From Mesorhizobium tamadayense (GTDB lineage: Bacteria > Pseudomonadota > Alphaproteobacteria > Rhizobiales > Rhizobiaceae): DNA of 64,000 nt. The notes below the pieces were generated by a model that was given only the letters and a program-made list of their open reading frames with translations, was not told the DNA's origin and searched no databases. The DNA lies in contig NZ_RQXT01000028.1 in NCBI RefSeq assembly GCF_003863365.1, positions 25,807 to 89,806 on the forward strand. Reading direction: 5' to 3'. The translations under genes and the position numbers were made by a program. The stretch's first letter is position 1. Each line of letters opens with the position of its first letter. This document shows positions 42,075-50,254 of this stretch, in pieces.

Positions 42075-42797
42075 TCAGTAGGTAATCTTCGGGTACCAAT
42101 CTGTCCCGCGACCGTCCGGCGTCAGGTCCAGGACATTCCACAGGACCATCAGGTCTGGCGGCGTGGTCGGGTCCTGGCCCGGATCGGCCGTCTCGAAACC
42201 CAATTCGGCGCCCCAAAAGTGCCGGACGGTTCCATCGCGGCGGACAAAGACGTTCTGAGCGGCGGTGTCGGTCCCGTCCTTCATGATGGCATGGTAATCC
42301 TTGCTGAACTTCCCGTTCACGTCGGCGTAGAGCGGCAGGTTCTTCCAACCGCGCTCGACCTTGAAGGCGATCTGTCGCTCGATGGGCGAAAGGCCGACGA
42401 CGGCCATGGCGATGCGCTGGCGGATGTGGTCGGCGTTGCCATCCAGGCAGCTCAGGAGCGCCGTGCACATGGGGCAGGGTCGCGCTCGCTTGGGACCGTA
42501 CATCCAATTATAGACAAACAGCGTGTCCCTATCCCCGAAAAGTTCAGCGATGCCGACGGGATTGGCGCCGGCCACGCTGCTCGCTTCGCCCATGAACTGA
42601 TAGTCGCCCTTCACCTCGCCGCCGGGCGGCAAGGTGCGGCGCAGCGCGGCGACGCGCGCGATATGCCGGCGAAGGTCGATTTCCTCGACCATCAGCGCCT
42701 CGCGGGCCTTGCGGTATTCGGCACTCTCATTCGGTTGACTGGCACCGTTCTTTCGAACTAGCGCTTCGGCGCACTGCAGGGCGGAACCGTTGGCCAT
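42075..42797 (-). CDS. DUF899 (thioredoxin-like) family protein
   Basis: 240 aa. The DUF899 pattern is clear: an N-terminal helical EYRKAREALMVEEIDLRRHI, then VKGDYQFMGE, a thioredoxin-like core with MYGPKRARPCPMCTALLSCL in which CPMC resembles a CxxC active site (about 108-111), and a C-terminal WGAELGF. Function in the family is not settled; a peroxiredoxin-like or redox role is suggested by the fold. A 17-bp palindrome at 42812-42828 lies just before its start. Confidence 0.88.
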   Translation of the reverse strand: MANGSALQCAEALVRKNGASQPNESAEYRKAREALMVEEIDLRRHIARVAALRRTLPPGGEVKGDYQFMGEASSVAGANPVGIAELFGDRDTLFVYNWMYGPKRARPCPMCTALLSCLDGNADHIRQRIAMAVVGLSPIERQIAFKVERGWKNLPLYADVNGKFSKDYHAIMKDGTDTAAQNVFVRRDGTVRHFWGAELGFETADPGQDPTTPPDLMVLWNVLDLTPDGRGTDWYPKITY

Positions 42798-42811
42798 GAC
42801 CTTGTCTCCCA

Positions 42812-42828
42812 GTTAAACCGTGTTTAAC
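42812..42828. promoter_or_regulatory. Operator-like palindrome upstream of the DUF899 gene
   Basis: GTTAAAC-CGT-GTTTAAC, perfect 7-bp arms, 15 bp upstream of the start codon. It suits a small HTH repressor (ArsR or TetR class). No regulator gene is adjacent. Confidence 0.55.
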
Positions 42829-42959
42829 GGGCCACCCGCCCTAGGGTTCCGCCTGGGATGAACCACTCTGCGAGGACGTCCGGGTCGAACTCGCCCAAGC
42901 GACGCGCCGGCCATGCGGTCTACGATTGGTCGTTGTAACTTCGGCGAGCGTCGCGTCAA

Positions 42960-43328
42960 TCAGCCCAGAAATACCAAGCCGCGCATCCAAGCGAACAGAA
43001 TTACCAGCAGTCCCGCTGCCATCGCGGCGGGCGAATGCAGCCAGGCACCGATCGCCATGACGATCATCCCGAGCAAGCGCACGGCCTCTGTGGCGCGCGT
43101 CATGTACCGCGCTAGATAGCGGCCGAAGGCGGACTGCTTCTGCCGCTCGAGATTGACAAAGCGGATGATCAGAAACGAGGCGATCGGGGGCGGGACCAGC
43201 ATGACCAGCAGTCCGAGCAGCAACTGGTGCTGCCAGAGCGCATAGAGGGACCCCAGCCCGGCGGCCCGGTCCGTGGCAAGCTTTAGCGGCTGAGTCTGGT
43301 GATAAAGATATTTCTCGGCGTAGGTCAT
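42960..43328 (-). CDS. Small membrane protein of unknown function
   Basis: 122 aa from ATG 43328 (MTYAEKYLYHQTQPLKLATD). Two to three helices (LLLGLLVMLVPPPIASFLII about 37-56; LLGMIVMAIGAWLHSPAAMA, then AGLLVILFAWMRGL) are separated by a basic loop (LERQKQSAFGRYLARYMTRA). I do not recognise a family. It lies 41 bp after the YbhB-like gene on the same strand and is probably co-transcribed. Confidence 0.65.
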   Translation of the reverse strand: MTYAEKYLYHQTQPLKLATDRAAGLGSLYALWQHQLLLGLLVMLVPPPIASFLIIRFVNLERQKQSAFGRYLARYMTRATEAVRLLGMIVMAIGAWLHSPAAMAAGLLVILFAWMRGLVFLG

Positions 43329-43369
43329 AGTCGCCCTTTTATCAGCGCCGGGAAGCTCCACGTCCGCAG

Positions 43370-43837
43370 TCAGGTCCGCTCGAACGTGCCAACGAGCTCG
43401 GCCTGCCCCAGTATGTGTGGCTTGGCTCTCTCCACCACGTCCTCGACCGGCGCTTTCTCGTCGAGATGCAGCGTCTCCACATCGAGCGCCAGAAGCCGGA
43501 AATGGTAATGATGAAGGCCATGTCCACGTGGCGGCTGGGGACCGTCGTAGTGGGGATTGCCGAAATCGTTGACGCCGTGACCGAGGCTTTCGGTCTTGGA
43601 GCCTGCTGTGGTGCCCTCCGGCAGAATGTTGCGCTGCGGGTCGATGTCGTAGATCGCCCAATGGCGGAATGTTCCCGACGGTGCGTCGGGATCCTCAACG
43701 ACCAAGGCGAAGCTCTTGGCTCCCGGCGGTGCGTCTTTCCACTCCAGCGGCGGCGAGAGATTTTCGCCATCACGGGAATATCGCGGCGGGATACTTTCAC
43801 CATTGGCGAAGGCGGGACTCTTCAGGGCAAAAGCCAT
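43370..43837 (-). CDS. YbhB/YbcL family (PEBP, Raf-kinase-inhibitor-like) protein
   Basis: 155 aa from ATG 43837. PEBP signatures: SPAFANGESIPPRYSRDGEN at the start, SFALVVEDPDAPSGTFRHWA (the DPDAP anion-binding loop, about 42-61) and GPQPPRGHGLHHYHFRLLAL. The bacterial PEBP pocket binds phosphate-like ligands, but the physiological role is unknown; no signal peptide is present, so it is cytoplasmic. Confidence 0.93.
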   Translation of the reverse strand: MAFALKSPAFANGESIPPRYSRDGENLSPPLEWKDAPPGAKSFALVVEDPDAPSGTFRHWAIYDIDPQRNILPEGTTAGSKTESLGHGVNDFGNPHYDGPQPPRGHGLHHYHFRLLALDVETLHLDEKAPVEDVVERAKPHILGQAELVGTFERT

Positions 43838-44071
43838 AATCTCTGGTCTCCATGTCGGTCTGCTTGTCCGTATTCCTGAATAACAACGGCCGGCCGCTCC
43901 TGTTCCGGCCAGATTGGCGCTAACTCTTCCGAAGGACGCGACATCCAATTGGTGCCGTTGCGGCTCGCGCGCCGGCGTTAACGAATTCAGCGTCGGGCGA
44001 AACAATCCTCGCGGTCAGGTGTTCTACCTGCAACGGGCGTGTGGGCTGTTTATTCTTCTTTGGAGGCGAAG

Positions 44072-44509
44072 ATGAGTGCAACCGGCCTCGATGTTTTCGA
44101 CAAGACAGTGCAGACCACCAATATCTGGCTGAACGAGATCATGGACGATCTCGGCCCGGACCGGCACCTTGCATGGCACGTGCTTGGCGTGGTCCTGCGC
44201 GCATTGCGCGACAAGCTGCCCGCGGAGCTGGGAGCCAATCTGGGTGCCGAGCTGCCGCTCCTGATACGTGGTGCATATTACGACCAGTATCAGCCGTCCG
44301 TTCCGCCGAGCCGGGCTCGCTCGGTCGAGGAATTTGTCCATCCCATCGCGGAAGCCCTGAAATCCGGACGGCCGGTGGACGCCGGCAAAGCGTCAAGGGC
44401 TGTGTTCAAGACGCTTGCCCATCATGTCGATCTTGGCCAGTCGGCAAAGGTACGCGACGCTTTGCCGAGGGACATTCAGGCGCTGTGGCCAGACAGCGTC
44501 GGCGCGTAA
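44072..44509 (+). CDS. DUF2267 domain protein
   Basis: 145 aa from ATG 44072, with GGAGG eight bases upstream. The DUF2267 pattern is FDKTVQTTNIWLNEIMDDLG, then WHVLGVVLRALRDKLPAELG (about 47-66), ANLGAELPLLIRGAYYDQY and the ending LPRDIQALWPDSVGA. These small helical proteins occur in rhizobial stress and symbiosis regions beside CBS, Usp and phosphoribosyltransferase genes, as here; their biochemistry is unknown. The last 20 bases recur at 47988-48008. Confidence 0.88.
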   Translation: MSATGLDVFDKTVQTTNIWLNEIMDDLGPDRHLAWHVLGVVLRALRDKLPAELGANLGAELPLLIRGAYYDQYQPSVPPSRARSVEEFVHPIAEALKSGRPVDAGKASRAVFKTLAHHVDLGQSAKVRDALPRDIQALWPDSVGA

Positions 44510-44760
44510 CGCCGCCTCGACCCGTTTCCTCACTTGGATGTGGCGCAACGAGGAAGTCGCCGCATGCGTCGAATGGCGGGCACAACGGTGGTCTGACAAT
44601 GGAACGCCGGGCAGAGTCCGCGGCCTGGACGCCGATCCCCTGCGCGGCCTGATCGAGGCGGCGCCGACCATCTCGATCCGCCGGCTGCAAAACATGCGTG
44701 GCGCGGCATGCCATGCGTTTGCTTTCTGACGCATCTGGCGCGCCCGGAAAGGTGAGTGCG

Positions 44761-45450
44761 ATGTTTCATGGCAGATCAATATTCAGAGATCGGACGGATG
44801 CGGGGCGCAAATTGGCCGAAGCGTTGGGCGGATTTGCAGATTCCGAGCCGCTTGTGCTTGCGCTGCCCCGGGGCGGCGTTCCCGTGGCCTTCGAGGTGGC
44901 CAAGGCGCTCCATGCACCGCTCGACGTGCTGCTCGTGCGGAAGATCGGGGCGCCTGGCCATGCCGAGTATGGCATCGGCGCCGTCGTTGACGGGAAGAAT
45001 CCGCAACTTGTGCTCAACGATGAGGCGATCGCCCTCGTCCGTCCTCCACAGCATTACATCGAGGCTGAAAAGGAGCGGCAACTCGCCCAGATCGAACGTC
45101 TCAGAAGACTCTATCAGGGCGGCAAGCCCCCGCATTCGGTTGCCGGCCGGACCGTCATTGTGGTCGACGACGGCATAGCGACCGGGGGCACCGTCAGGGT
45201 GGCGCTCAAGGCCCTGCGTAAAGATCGGGCCGGCCGAATCGTCCTGGCAGTCCCGGTCGCTCCCCGCGAAACGCTGGATCTTATCGGTGAGGAAGCGGAC
45301 GAGGTATTCTGCCTCGCCTCGCCCGACCCGTTCCTTGCGGTCGGGGTCCAGTACGAGGATTTCGAACAGACCACGGATGATGAGGTGATCAAGCTGTTGC
45401 AGGAGGCGGAGCGGTTCGGGAGGGAGCGATCAATTCGGCACATAATGTAG
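44761..45450 (+). CDS. Phosphoribosyltransferase-fold protein
   Basis: 229 aa. The type I PRTase PRPP-binding motif is VIVVDDGIATGGTV (about 135-148). The N-terminal half has LVLALPRGGVPVAFEVAKAL and VRKIGAPGHAEYGIGAV, the pattern of the stand-alone 'phosphoribosyltransferase' proteins common near stress genes in Proteobacteria. It lacks a recognisable purine or pyrimidine specificity hood, so the base is unknown. It follows the DUF2267 gene by 251 bp on the same strand. Confidence 0.88.
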   Translation: MFHGRSIFRDRTDAGRKLAEALGGFADSEPLVLALPRGGVPVAFEVAKALHAPLDVLLVRKIGAPGHAEYGIGAVVDGKNPQLVLNDEAIALVRPPQHYIEAEKERQLAQIERLRRLYQGGKPPHSVAGRTVIVVDDGIATGGTVRVALKALRKDRAGRIVLAVPVAPRETLDLIGEEADEVFCLASPDPFLAVGVQYEDFEQTTDDEVIKLLQEAERFGRERSIRHIM

Positions 45451-45706
45451 GGGCCGGCACATAGGGTGGGGTCGCGTCGTCGCCGGTCACCATCAAAAAC
45501 GTCGCCATCAAAAGCGTTGCCAGGATCGAACATTCGATTTCGGAACGCCATTCATGAGATGACGCGAGACCAGGTGGCGTGGCGCCAACGCCGGCTGGCG
45601 AACCGTCGCCTAAACAAACTGGCTGAGGGAGACCGAACGCCTAGCGGGCGCCAGCGTTGGCCGACGCTTCGTGAAGCAATCCGGCGCCAGCTTGTCGCGG
45701 CTCCAG

Positions 45707-46144
45707 TCAGTGAGCTGTTTGCGAGTGCTCACCGCCCGGTTTCGAGATGCCGCTCAACGCCTCCCCGGCCTCTGTCGCTTCGCTATTCGTCGCGAGGTCG
45801 CCAAGAGAGATGATGCCGACGAGTCTCTTCGCACGGTTCAGGACCGGAAGCCGGCGCACCTGAAGGTCGCCCATGTTCTCAAGGACGTGCTCGATCTCTT
45901 CGTCTTCAAAACAATATCTAACCTCCGGGCTCATCAGATCGCGCACCTTGGTGTCAGGTCCCTTGCCCAAGGCCACGCCGCGGATGACGATATCCCGATC
46001 GGTGATCATGCCGACCAGCCGGTCATTGTCGCCAACGGGCATCACTCCGGCATCGAGCCTGCCCATCATGTGCGCTACGTCGCGAATTGATTGCTCGGGA
46101 TTCGCGACCTGGACATTCTTTGTCATGCAGTTACCGACTTTCAT
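45707..46144 (-). CDS. Two-CBS-domain protein
   Basis: 145 aa from ATG 46144, six bases after GGGAG; a longer frame upstream is not supported. CBS 1 covers about 5-62 (MTKNVQVANPEQSIRDVAHM, then LVGMITDRDIVIRGVA), and CBS 2 about 70-128 (VRDLMSPEVRYCFEDEEIEH, then RLPVLNRAKRLVGIISLGDL). CBS pairs bind adenosine nucleotides. Without an enzyme domain it probably acts as an energy sensor through a partner. It is divergent from the SDR-like gene. Confidence 0.92.
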   Translation of the reverse strand: MKVGNCMTKNVQVANPEQSIRDVAHMMGRLDAGVMPVGDNDRLVGMITDRDIVIRGVALGKGPDTKVRDLMSPEVRYCFEDEEIEHVLENMGDLQVRRLPVLNRAKRLVGIISLGDLATNSEATEAGEALSGISKPGGEHSQTAH

Positions 46145-46283
46145 GGCCATCTCCCGTCGCTTTGCAAGCCCGCCGCCGAACAGTTGTGGACTGATGGAAC
46201 GAAATCCTCGGCCGTATCGTTCCACCGAATCCGGGATCGCCGGCCGGGAATCTTTGCATGCATTGCGAATACCTGGAAACGTG

Positions 46284-47228
46284 ATGGCAAGCGACGCTGA
46301 GCGGAACGGCTCTTCAACTGAAAACGTCGTGACGGTGTTCGGCGGAACGGGCTTCCTTGGACAACGAATCGTGAGCGGGCTGCTGGACAAGAAGGTCGAT
46401 GTTCGCGCGGTTTCACGCCATCCGAACAGAAATCAGCCGCACCCGTCGTCCCATGTGAAAATGCCTCAACGGATCGAGGCAGACATACTGAATCGATCCT
46501 CGATCGCCGCTGCCGTTGCTGGCTCTCGTGCGGTCGTGAACGCTGTCAGCCTCTATGTCGAGCGCGCGGGGCAGAGTTTCGAGCGCGTGCATGTGGAGGC
46601 CGCGGCGGACCTGGCTGCCGCTTCACGGGAAGCGGGTGTCGAGAAATTCATCCAGATTTCCGGAATCGGCTCGGACGCCAGGTCCTCTTCCGCTTACATC
46701 AGTGCTCGGGGCCGCGGTGAGGAAGCCGTGAAGACCGCATTTCCGCAGGCGGCTATCGTTCGGCCGGCGGTCATGATCGGCCCTGGCGATTCGTTTCTCG
46801 CGGCCGTCATCCGGCTGTTGCGCCTCCTTCCGGTCTATCCCCTGTTCGGCAGCGGCGATGTGCGGCTGCAACCCGTCTATGTCGGGGACGTCGCCGAAGC
46901 CGTCGCTCGGCTTGTTTCACGCCAATCCGACACGGACGCCAATACCTTCGAATTCGCGGGCCAGCGTGTCTACGCCTACAGGGATCTGGTTCGGGAAATC
47001 GCCGGCCTTCTTCGAATGCGAACCACACTGATGCCGGTCCCCTATTCGATCTGGATGTTGCTGGCGACGGCTGCAGAGTGGCTCCCGGGCGCGCCGCTCA
47101 CGCGCAATCAGGTCGAGTTGATGCAGAACGACAACATCCTTTCCGGCAATTTGCCCGGACTCAAAGACTTGGGCATCGAACCATATGGCGTCGACCCAGT
47201 GGTCCGCATGATCGAGGAGGGGCATTGA
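46284..47228 (+). CDS. Atypical SDR / NDUFA9-like NAD(P)-binding protein
   Basis: 314 aa from ATG 46284. It starts with an NAD(P)-binding motif VTVFGGTGFLGQRIV (about 16-30). Instead of the classic YxxxK it has IQISGIGSDARSSSAYISAR, and SGIGSD with AIVRPAVMIGPGDSF follows the complex-I-NDUFA9/atypical SDR pattern. Members act as quinone-biosynthesis or assembly-linked proteins or have lost catalysis. It is placed near a complex-I-like operon (48-55 kb), but on the other strand; a functional link is only a guess. Confidence 0.85.
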   Translation: MASDAERNGSSTENVVTVFGGTGFLGQRIVSGLLDKKVDVRAVSRHPNRNQPHPSSHVKMPQRIEADILNRSSIAAAVAGSRAVVNAVSLYVERAGQSFERVHVEAAADLAAASREAGVEKFIQISGIGSDARSSSAYISARGRGEEAVKTAFPQAAIVRPAVMIGPGDSFLAAVIRLLRLLPVYPLFGSGDVRLQPVYVGDVAEAVARLVSRQSDTDANTFEFAGQRVYAYRDLVREIAGLLRMRTTLMPVPYSIWMLLATAAEWLPGAPLTRNQVELMQNDNILSGNLPGLKDLGIEPYGVDPVVRMIEEGH

Positions 47229-47356
47229 GCAATCGCTCCCGAAGCGAACATATGCATTTGCCGGATGTGGTCATAAAAAATCGTCATCTTCTCGAAGTCG
47301 CTCGATCGGTGAAATAACCAGCCTAGGTCTCCGGTTGTTGTGGCGGGCCGCTGCGG

Positions 47357-47908
47357 CTAGCTGGGCCGATGTGAGCGCGTCTCGGCAGCCTTCTTCGCCG
47401 CCTGCTTTCTTCCGCTAGCGCCCTTGGTCTGCGCGGCTTTGCGTGCAGCGGCCGAGCGGCTGGATGCCCCTTTCGTTTCGGCGGCCTTCTTCGCTGCGGC
47501 CGAGCGCTCCTGCGCCGTCCGGCGTGATGCCGCCCCCTTGGTCTGCCGGGAAAGCGCCGCATGCGATGCCGTGTTCTTCGGCTCATGCTTAAGAACCTCG
47601 GAGACCGCTTTCGAGACCTTCGGGCGACGCTTCGGCTTACGCTCCCCCTGGCCGACCTCGTAAGCGTATTCGGCGCTCTCGCGCGTGCTCTCCTTGACCT
47701 TGCCTTTCTTGGGAGGCGGCAGGTCGACTCCGGCCCGACGTGCTTCGGAAAGGCCGATGGCGATCGCCTGCCTGGTGGAGCGCGCCCCGTGCTCGCCGCG
47801 TCGGACCTTGTCGATCTCCTCGTGCACGAACTCGCCGGCCTGTGTGCTCGGCGACTTGCCTTCGCGCTTGTCCTTTCGCGCCTTCTCAATGGTTTTCTTA
47901 TCTGGCAT
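47357..47908 (-). CDS. DUF6496-type protein with histone-H1-like basic tail
   Basis: 183 aa from ATG 47908, with GGAGAAAACGCG before it. The N-terminal half (MPDKKTIEKARKDKREGKSP, then GEFVHEEIDKVRRGEHGARS and QAIAIGLSEARRAGV) resembles a conserved proteobacterial domain (DUF6496). The C-terminal about 75 residues are Lys/Ala/Arg-rich repeats (AAKKAAETKGASSRSAA, AARKAAQTKGASGRKQAA), like the tail of histone H1 and HU-like nucleoid proteins. It probably binds DNA non-specifically, perhaps under stress. The repeats vary in number between strains in such genes. Confidence 0.78.
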   Translation of the reverse strand: MPDKKTIEKARKDKREGKSPSTQAGEFVHEEIDKVRRGEHGARSTRQAIAIGLSEARRAGVDLPPPKKGKVKESTRESAEYAYEVGQGERKPKRRPKVSKAVSEVLKHEPKNTASHAALSRQTKGAASRRTAQERSAAAKKAAETKGASSRSAAARKAAQTKGASGRKQAAKKAAETRSHRPS

Positions 47909-47987
47909 CGCGTTTTCTCCGCTCTTGGGCGTCTGGATCGCGAATGCGGATCCTTCAAGGATGCCAACGCGCCAGCACTGCAATTGA

Positions 47988-48008
47988 TCCCAGACAGCGT
48001 CGGCGCGT
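47988..48008 (+). repeat. Second copy of the DUF2267 gene 3' end
   Basis: The sequence CCAGACAGCGTCGGCGCGTA here is identical to the last 20 bases of the DUF2267 gene region (44490-44509) and reads in the same sense as P-D-S-V-G-A-stop. No other part of the gene is present, so it is a remnant or a recombination junction. Confidence 0.6.
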
Positions 48009-48155
48009 AGGTGCCGCCGCGCGAATACGAGGTTTCATCCCTTCCCGGTTTCATCCCAGGAGGCGGCGAAACGTTTCAGCGTGGCCTGAGCGGCGTTGTT
48101 TGAATATCCGACCGGCAGCCGGCCTATTTTCCGGTCGAAACCGTGGCTGCGGCTT

Positions 48156-48689
48156 TCAGCCAGCCCGCACCGTCCCGTTCGCTCCGTCGAGCAGCGCGAT
48201 CAATCCCTTGAGGATCTCGAGCGGCGGCGGCGGGCAGCCTGGAATGTGCAGGTCGACGGGCACCACGTCCGACACGCCGCCCACGACCGCATAGCTGCCG
48301 GCAAAGCAGCCGCCGTCCTTGGCGCAGTCGCCGAGCGCGACCACCCATTTCGGGTTGGGCGTCGCGTCCCAGGTCCGCTTCAAAGCCTCGCGCATGTTTT
48401 TGGTGACCGGCCCGGTGACCAGCAGCACGTCGGCATGGCGGGGCGATGCGACGAAGCGGAAGCCGAAGCGCTCGATGTCGTAGAAGGCGTTGTTGAGCGC
48501 ATGCATCTCGAGCTCGCAGCCGTTGCAGGAACCGGCGTCGACAGCGCGGATCGACAGGCTCCGGCCCAGCCTCTTGCGGGCGGCACCGTCAAGGGTGCGC
48601 GCCAACTCGTCGACCGCTGCGTCGCTCACTTGTGGCGAACGCTCCGTCAGCGGCGGGCGGATCAGGCTTTCGAAGAGGAGCTTGCGCAT
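48156..48689 (-). CDS. hyfI: Hydrogenase-4/complex-I-like small subunit (HyfI/NuoB-like)
   Basis: 177 aa. Conserved Cys for the proximal [4Fe-4S] cluster are C55 and C58 (GSCNGCE), C122 (ALGDC) and C152 (HIPGCPPPP), as in NuoB and HycG. A fifth, C128, is extra. The core EMHALNNAFYDIERFGFRFV and SPRHADVLLVTGPVT matches the family. It should sit at the membrane interface beside HyfG and pass electrons to or from the membrane arm. It is last in the operon, 21 bp after hyfG. Confidence 0.92.
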   Translation of the reverse strand: MRKLLFESLIRPPLTERSPQVSDAAVDELARTLDGAARKRLGRSLSIRAVDAGSCNGCELEMHALNNAFYDIERFGFRFVASPRHADVLLVTGPVTKNMREALKRTWDATPNPKWVVALGDCAKDGGCFAGSYAVVGGVSDVVPVDLHIPGCPPPPLEILKGLIALLDGANGTVRAG

Positions 48690-48710
48690 GACGGTGTGCC
48701 TTCGCCCAGC

Positions 48711-50249
48711 CTAGAGATCATGGCCGGAGTAGGAGCAGTTGAACGATTTGTTGCAGAGCGGGAAATCGGCGACGATGTTGCCTTCGATCGCGGCCTCCAG
48801 CAGCGGCCACTGGAACCATGAGGGATCGCGCAGGTGGCAGCGCTCGATGGTTCCGTCCGCGCCGACGCGCAGCCAGGCCAGGATGTCGCCGCGAAAACCC
48901 TCGACCAGCGCCATGCCCTCGCTCGGCCCGTCCGCAACATTGTCCGGCCGGGCAACCTCGTCGCGGATCGGACCGCCCGGCAGTCGCCCGAGAATCTGCT
49001 CGACCAGCGACAGGCTCTGCTCGACCTCCCGCACGCGGATCCAGACGCGCGCGTTGACGTCGCCCTCCTGGAGGACCGGCACATCGAAGGCGAGCTGGTC
49101 ATAGGGCGCGTAGGCAAGATCGCGCCGCGCGTCGAAATCGCGGCCGGAGGCGCGGCCGACATAGCCGCCGGCGGCATATTGCCGGGCAAGCTCGACCTTG
49201 AGCCGGCCGGTCGCGACCGTCCGGTCCTGCAGCGACGCTGTGTTGTCGTAGAGCTCGACCAGATGCGGAAAGCGCTGCCTGACCTCCCCGATCAGCGATC
49301 GGATCGCGCTCGTCCCCGCTTCGGCGAGATCGCTCGCAACGCCGCCGGGCACGATGCGGTCGCGCATCAGCCGGTGGCCGAAGGCTGTATCGGCGGCGCG
49401 CAGCACGCGTTCGCGCAGCACACCGCAATGCGCGTGCATCAGCGCGAAGGCGGCGTCGTTGCAGATGGCGCCGATATCGCCGAGGTGGTTGGCGAGACGC
49501 TCGAGTTCCGCCATCAGCGCCCGCAGCCAGATGGCCCGCGGCGAAACTTCGATGCCGAGCGCGGCTTCGACGGCACGGGCAAAGGCCAGCGAATAGGCCA
49601 CCGTGCTGTCGCCCGACGTCCTGCCTGCGAGCTTTGCGGCGCGGTCGATGGGCGCGCCCGTCATCAACCCTTCTATGCCCTTGTGCACATAGCCAAGACG
49701 CTCTTCCAGCCGCACCACAGTCTCGCCGCTTGCCGTGAAGCGAAAATGTCCCGGCTCGATGATGCCGGCATGCACCGGCCCGACCGCGATCTGGTGGAGG
49801 CTATCGCCCTCCGCCGCCAGGAACCGGTAGGAGGACGCGGCCGCCGGTCCGCCCGGCCGCGCCGCCAGCGGATGGCTGACGCCCCATTGGCCGTGGTCGA
49901 GCCAGCGGCGCGTGTCGGGAAGGCCTTGCGGCGCCAGCCCGAAGAGATCGGCGGCGGCGCGTTCCAGCCGCAGCGCCGGCGGGTGGTGCTGGCCGACCGA
50001 CGGGTAGCGGCCGCCGCGGCAGTCGAGGCTGATGACGCCGATGTCACGCGCCTCGTCGAGAAGCGCCATGTGCACCTTGTCCGGCTCTCCCCACAGGCCG
50101 GCGAGGCTCCAGCGGCCGGCGGCGAGCTGTTCGACGGCAAGGCTCCAGGCCTTCGCGGTCACCGCCGCGCGCCGCCAGGGGGCATGATGCTCGATCCGGC
50201 GGCCGGCTTCGATGAGATCGCTGAGTGCGGGCGTGCCTTTCCTGCTCAT
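48711..50249 (-). CDS. hyfG: Hydrogenase-4-like large subunit (HyfG/NuoCD-like) lacking most Ni ligands
   Basis: 512 aa from ATG 50249. An N-terminal NuoC-like part (about 1-150) is fused to the NuoD/large-subunit part (about 155-512), as in HycE and HyfG. In true [NiFe] enzymes two CxxC pairs bind the metal. Here the first is R210-T-S-G-D-S (no Cys), and the second is C499-N-K-S502, keeping one Cys only. A normal NiFe site cannot form. The fold features ERLGYVHKGIEGLM and LERLANHLGDIGAICND are intact. It therefore matches energy-converting hydrogenase-related (Ehr) proteins, whose substrate is unknown. The Shine-Dalgarno overlaps the hyfF stop. Confidence 0.93.
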   Translation of the reverse strand: MSRKGTPALSDLIEAGRRIEHHAPWRRAAVTAKAWSLAVEQLAAGRWSLAGLWGEPDKVHMALLDEARDIGVISLDCRGGRYPSVGQHHPPALRLERAAADLFGLAPQGLPDTRRWLDHGQWGVSHPLAARPGGPAAASSYRFLAAEGDSLHQIAVGPVHAGIIEPGHFRFTASGETVVRLEERLGYVHKGIEGLMTGAPIDRAAKLAGRTSGDSTVAYSLAFARAVEAALGIEVSPRAIWLRALMAELERLANHLGDIGAICNDAAFALMHAHCGVLRERVLRAADTAFGHRLMRDRIVPGGVASDLAEAGTSAIRSLIGEVRQRFPHLVELYDNTASLQDRTVATGRLKVELARQYAAGGYVGRASGRDFDARRDLAYAPYDQLAFDVPVLQEGDVNARVWIRVREVEQSLSLVEQILGRLPGGPIRDEVARPDNVADGPSEGMALVEGFRGDILAWLRVGADGTIERCHLRDPSWFQWPLLEAAIEGNIVADFPLCNKSFNCSYSGHDL

Positions 50250-50254
50250 GCGCG

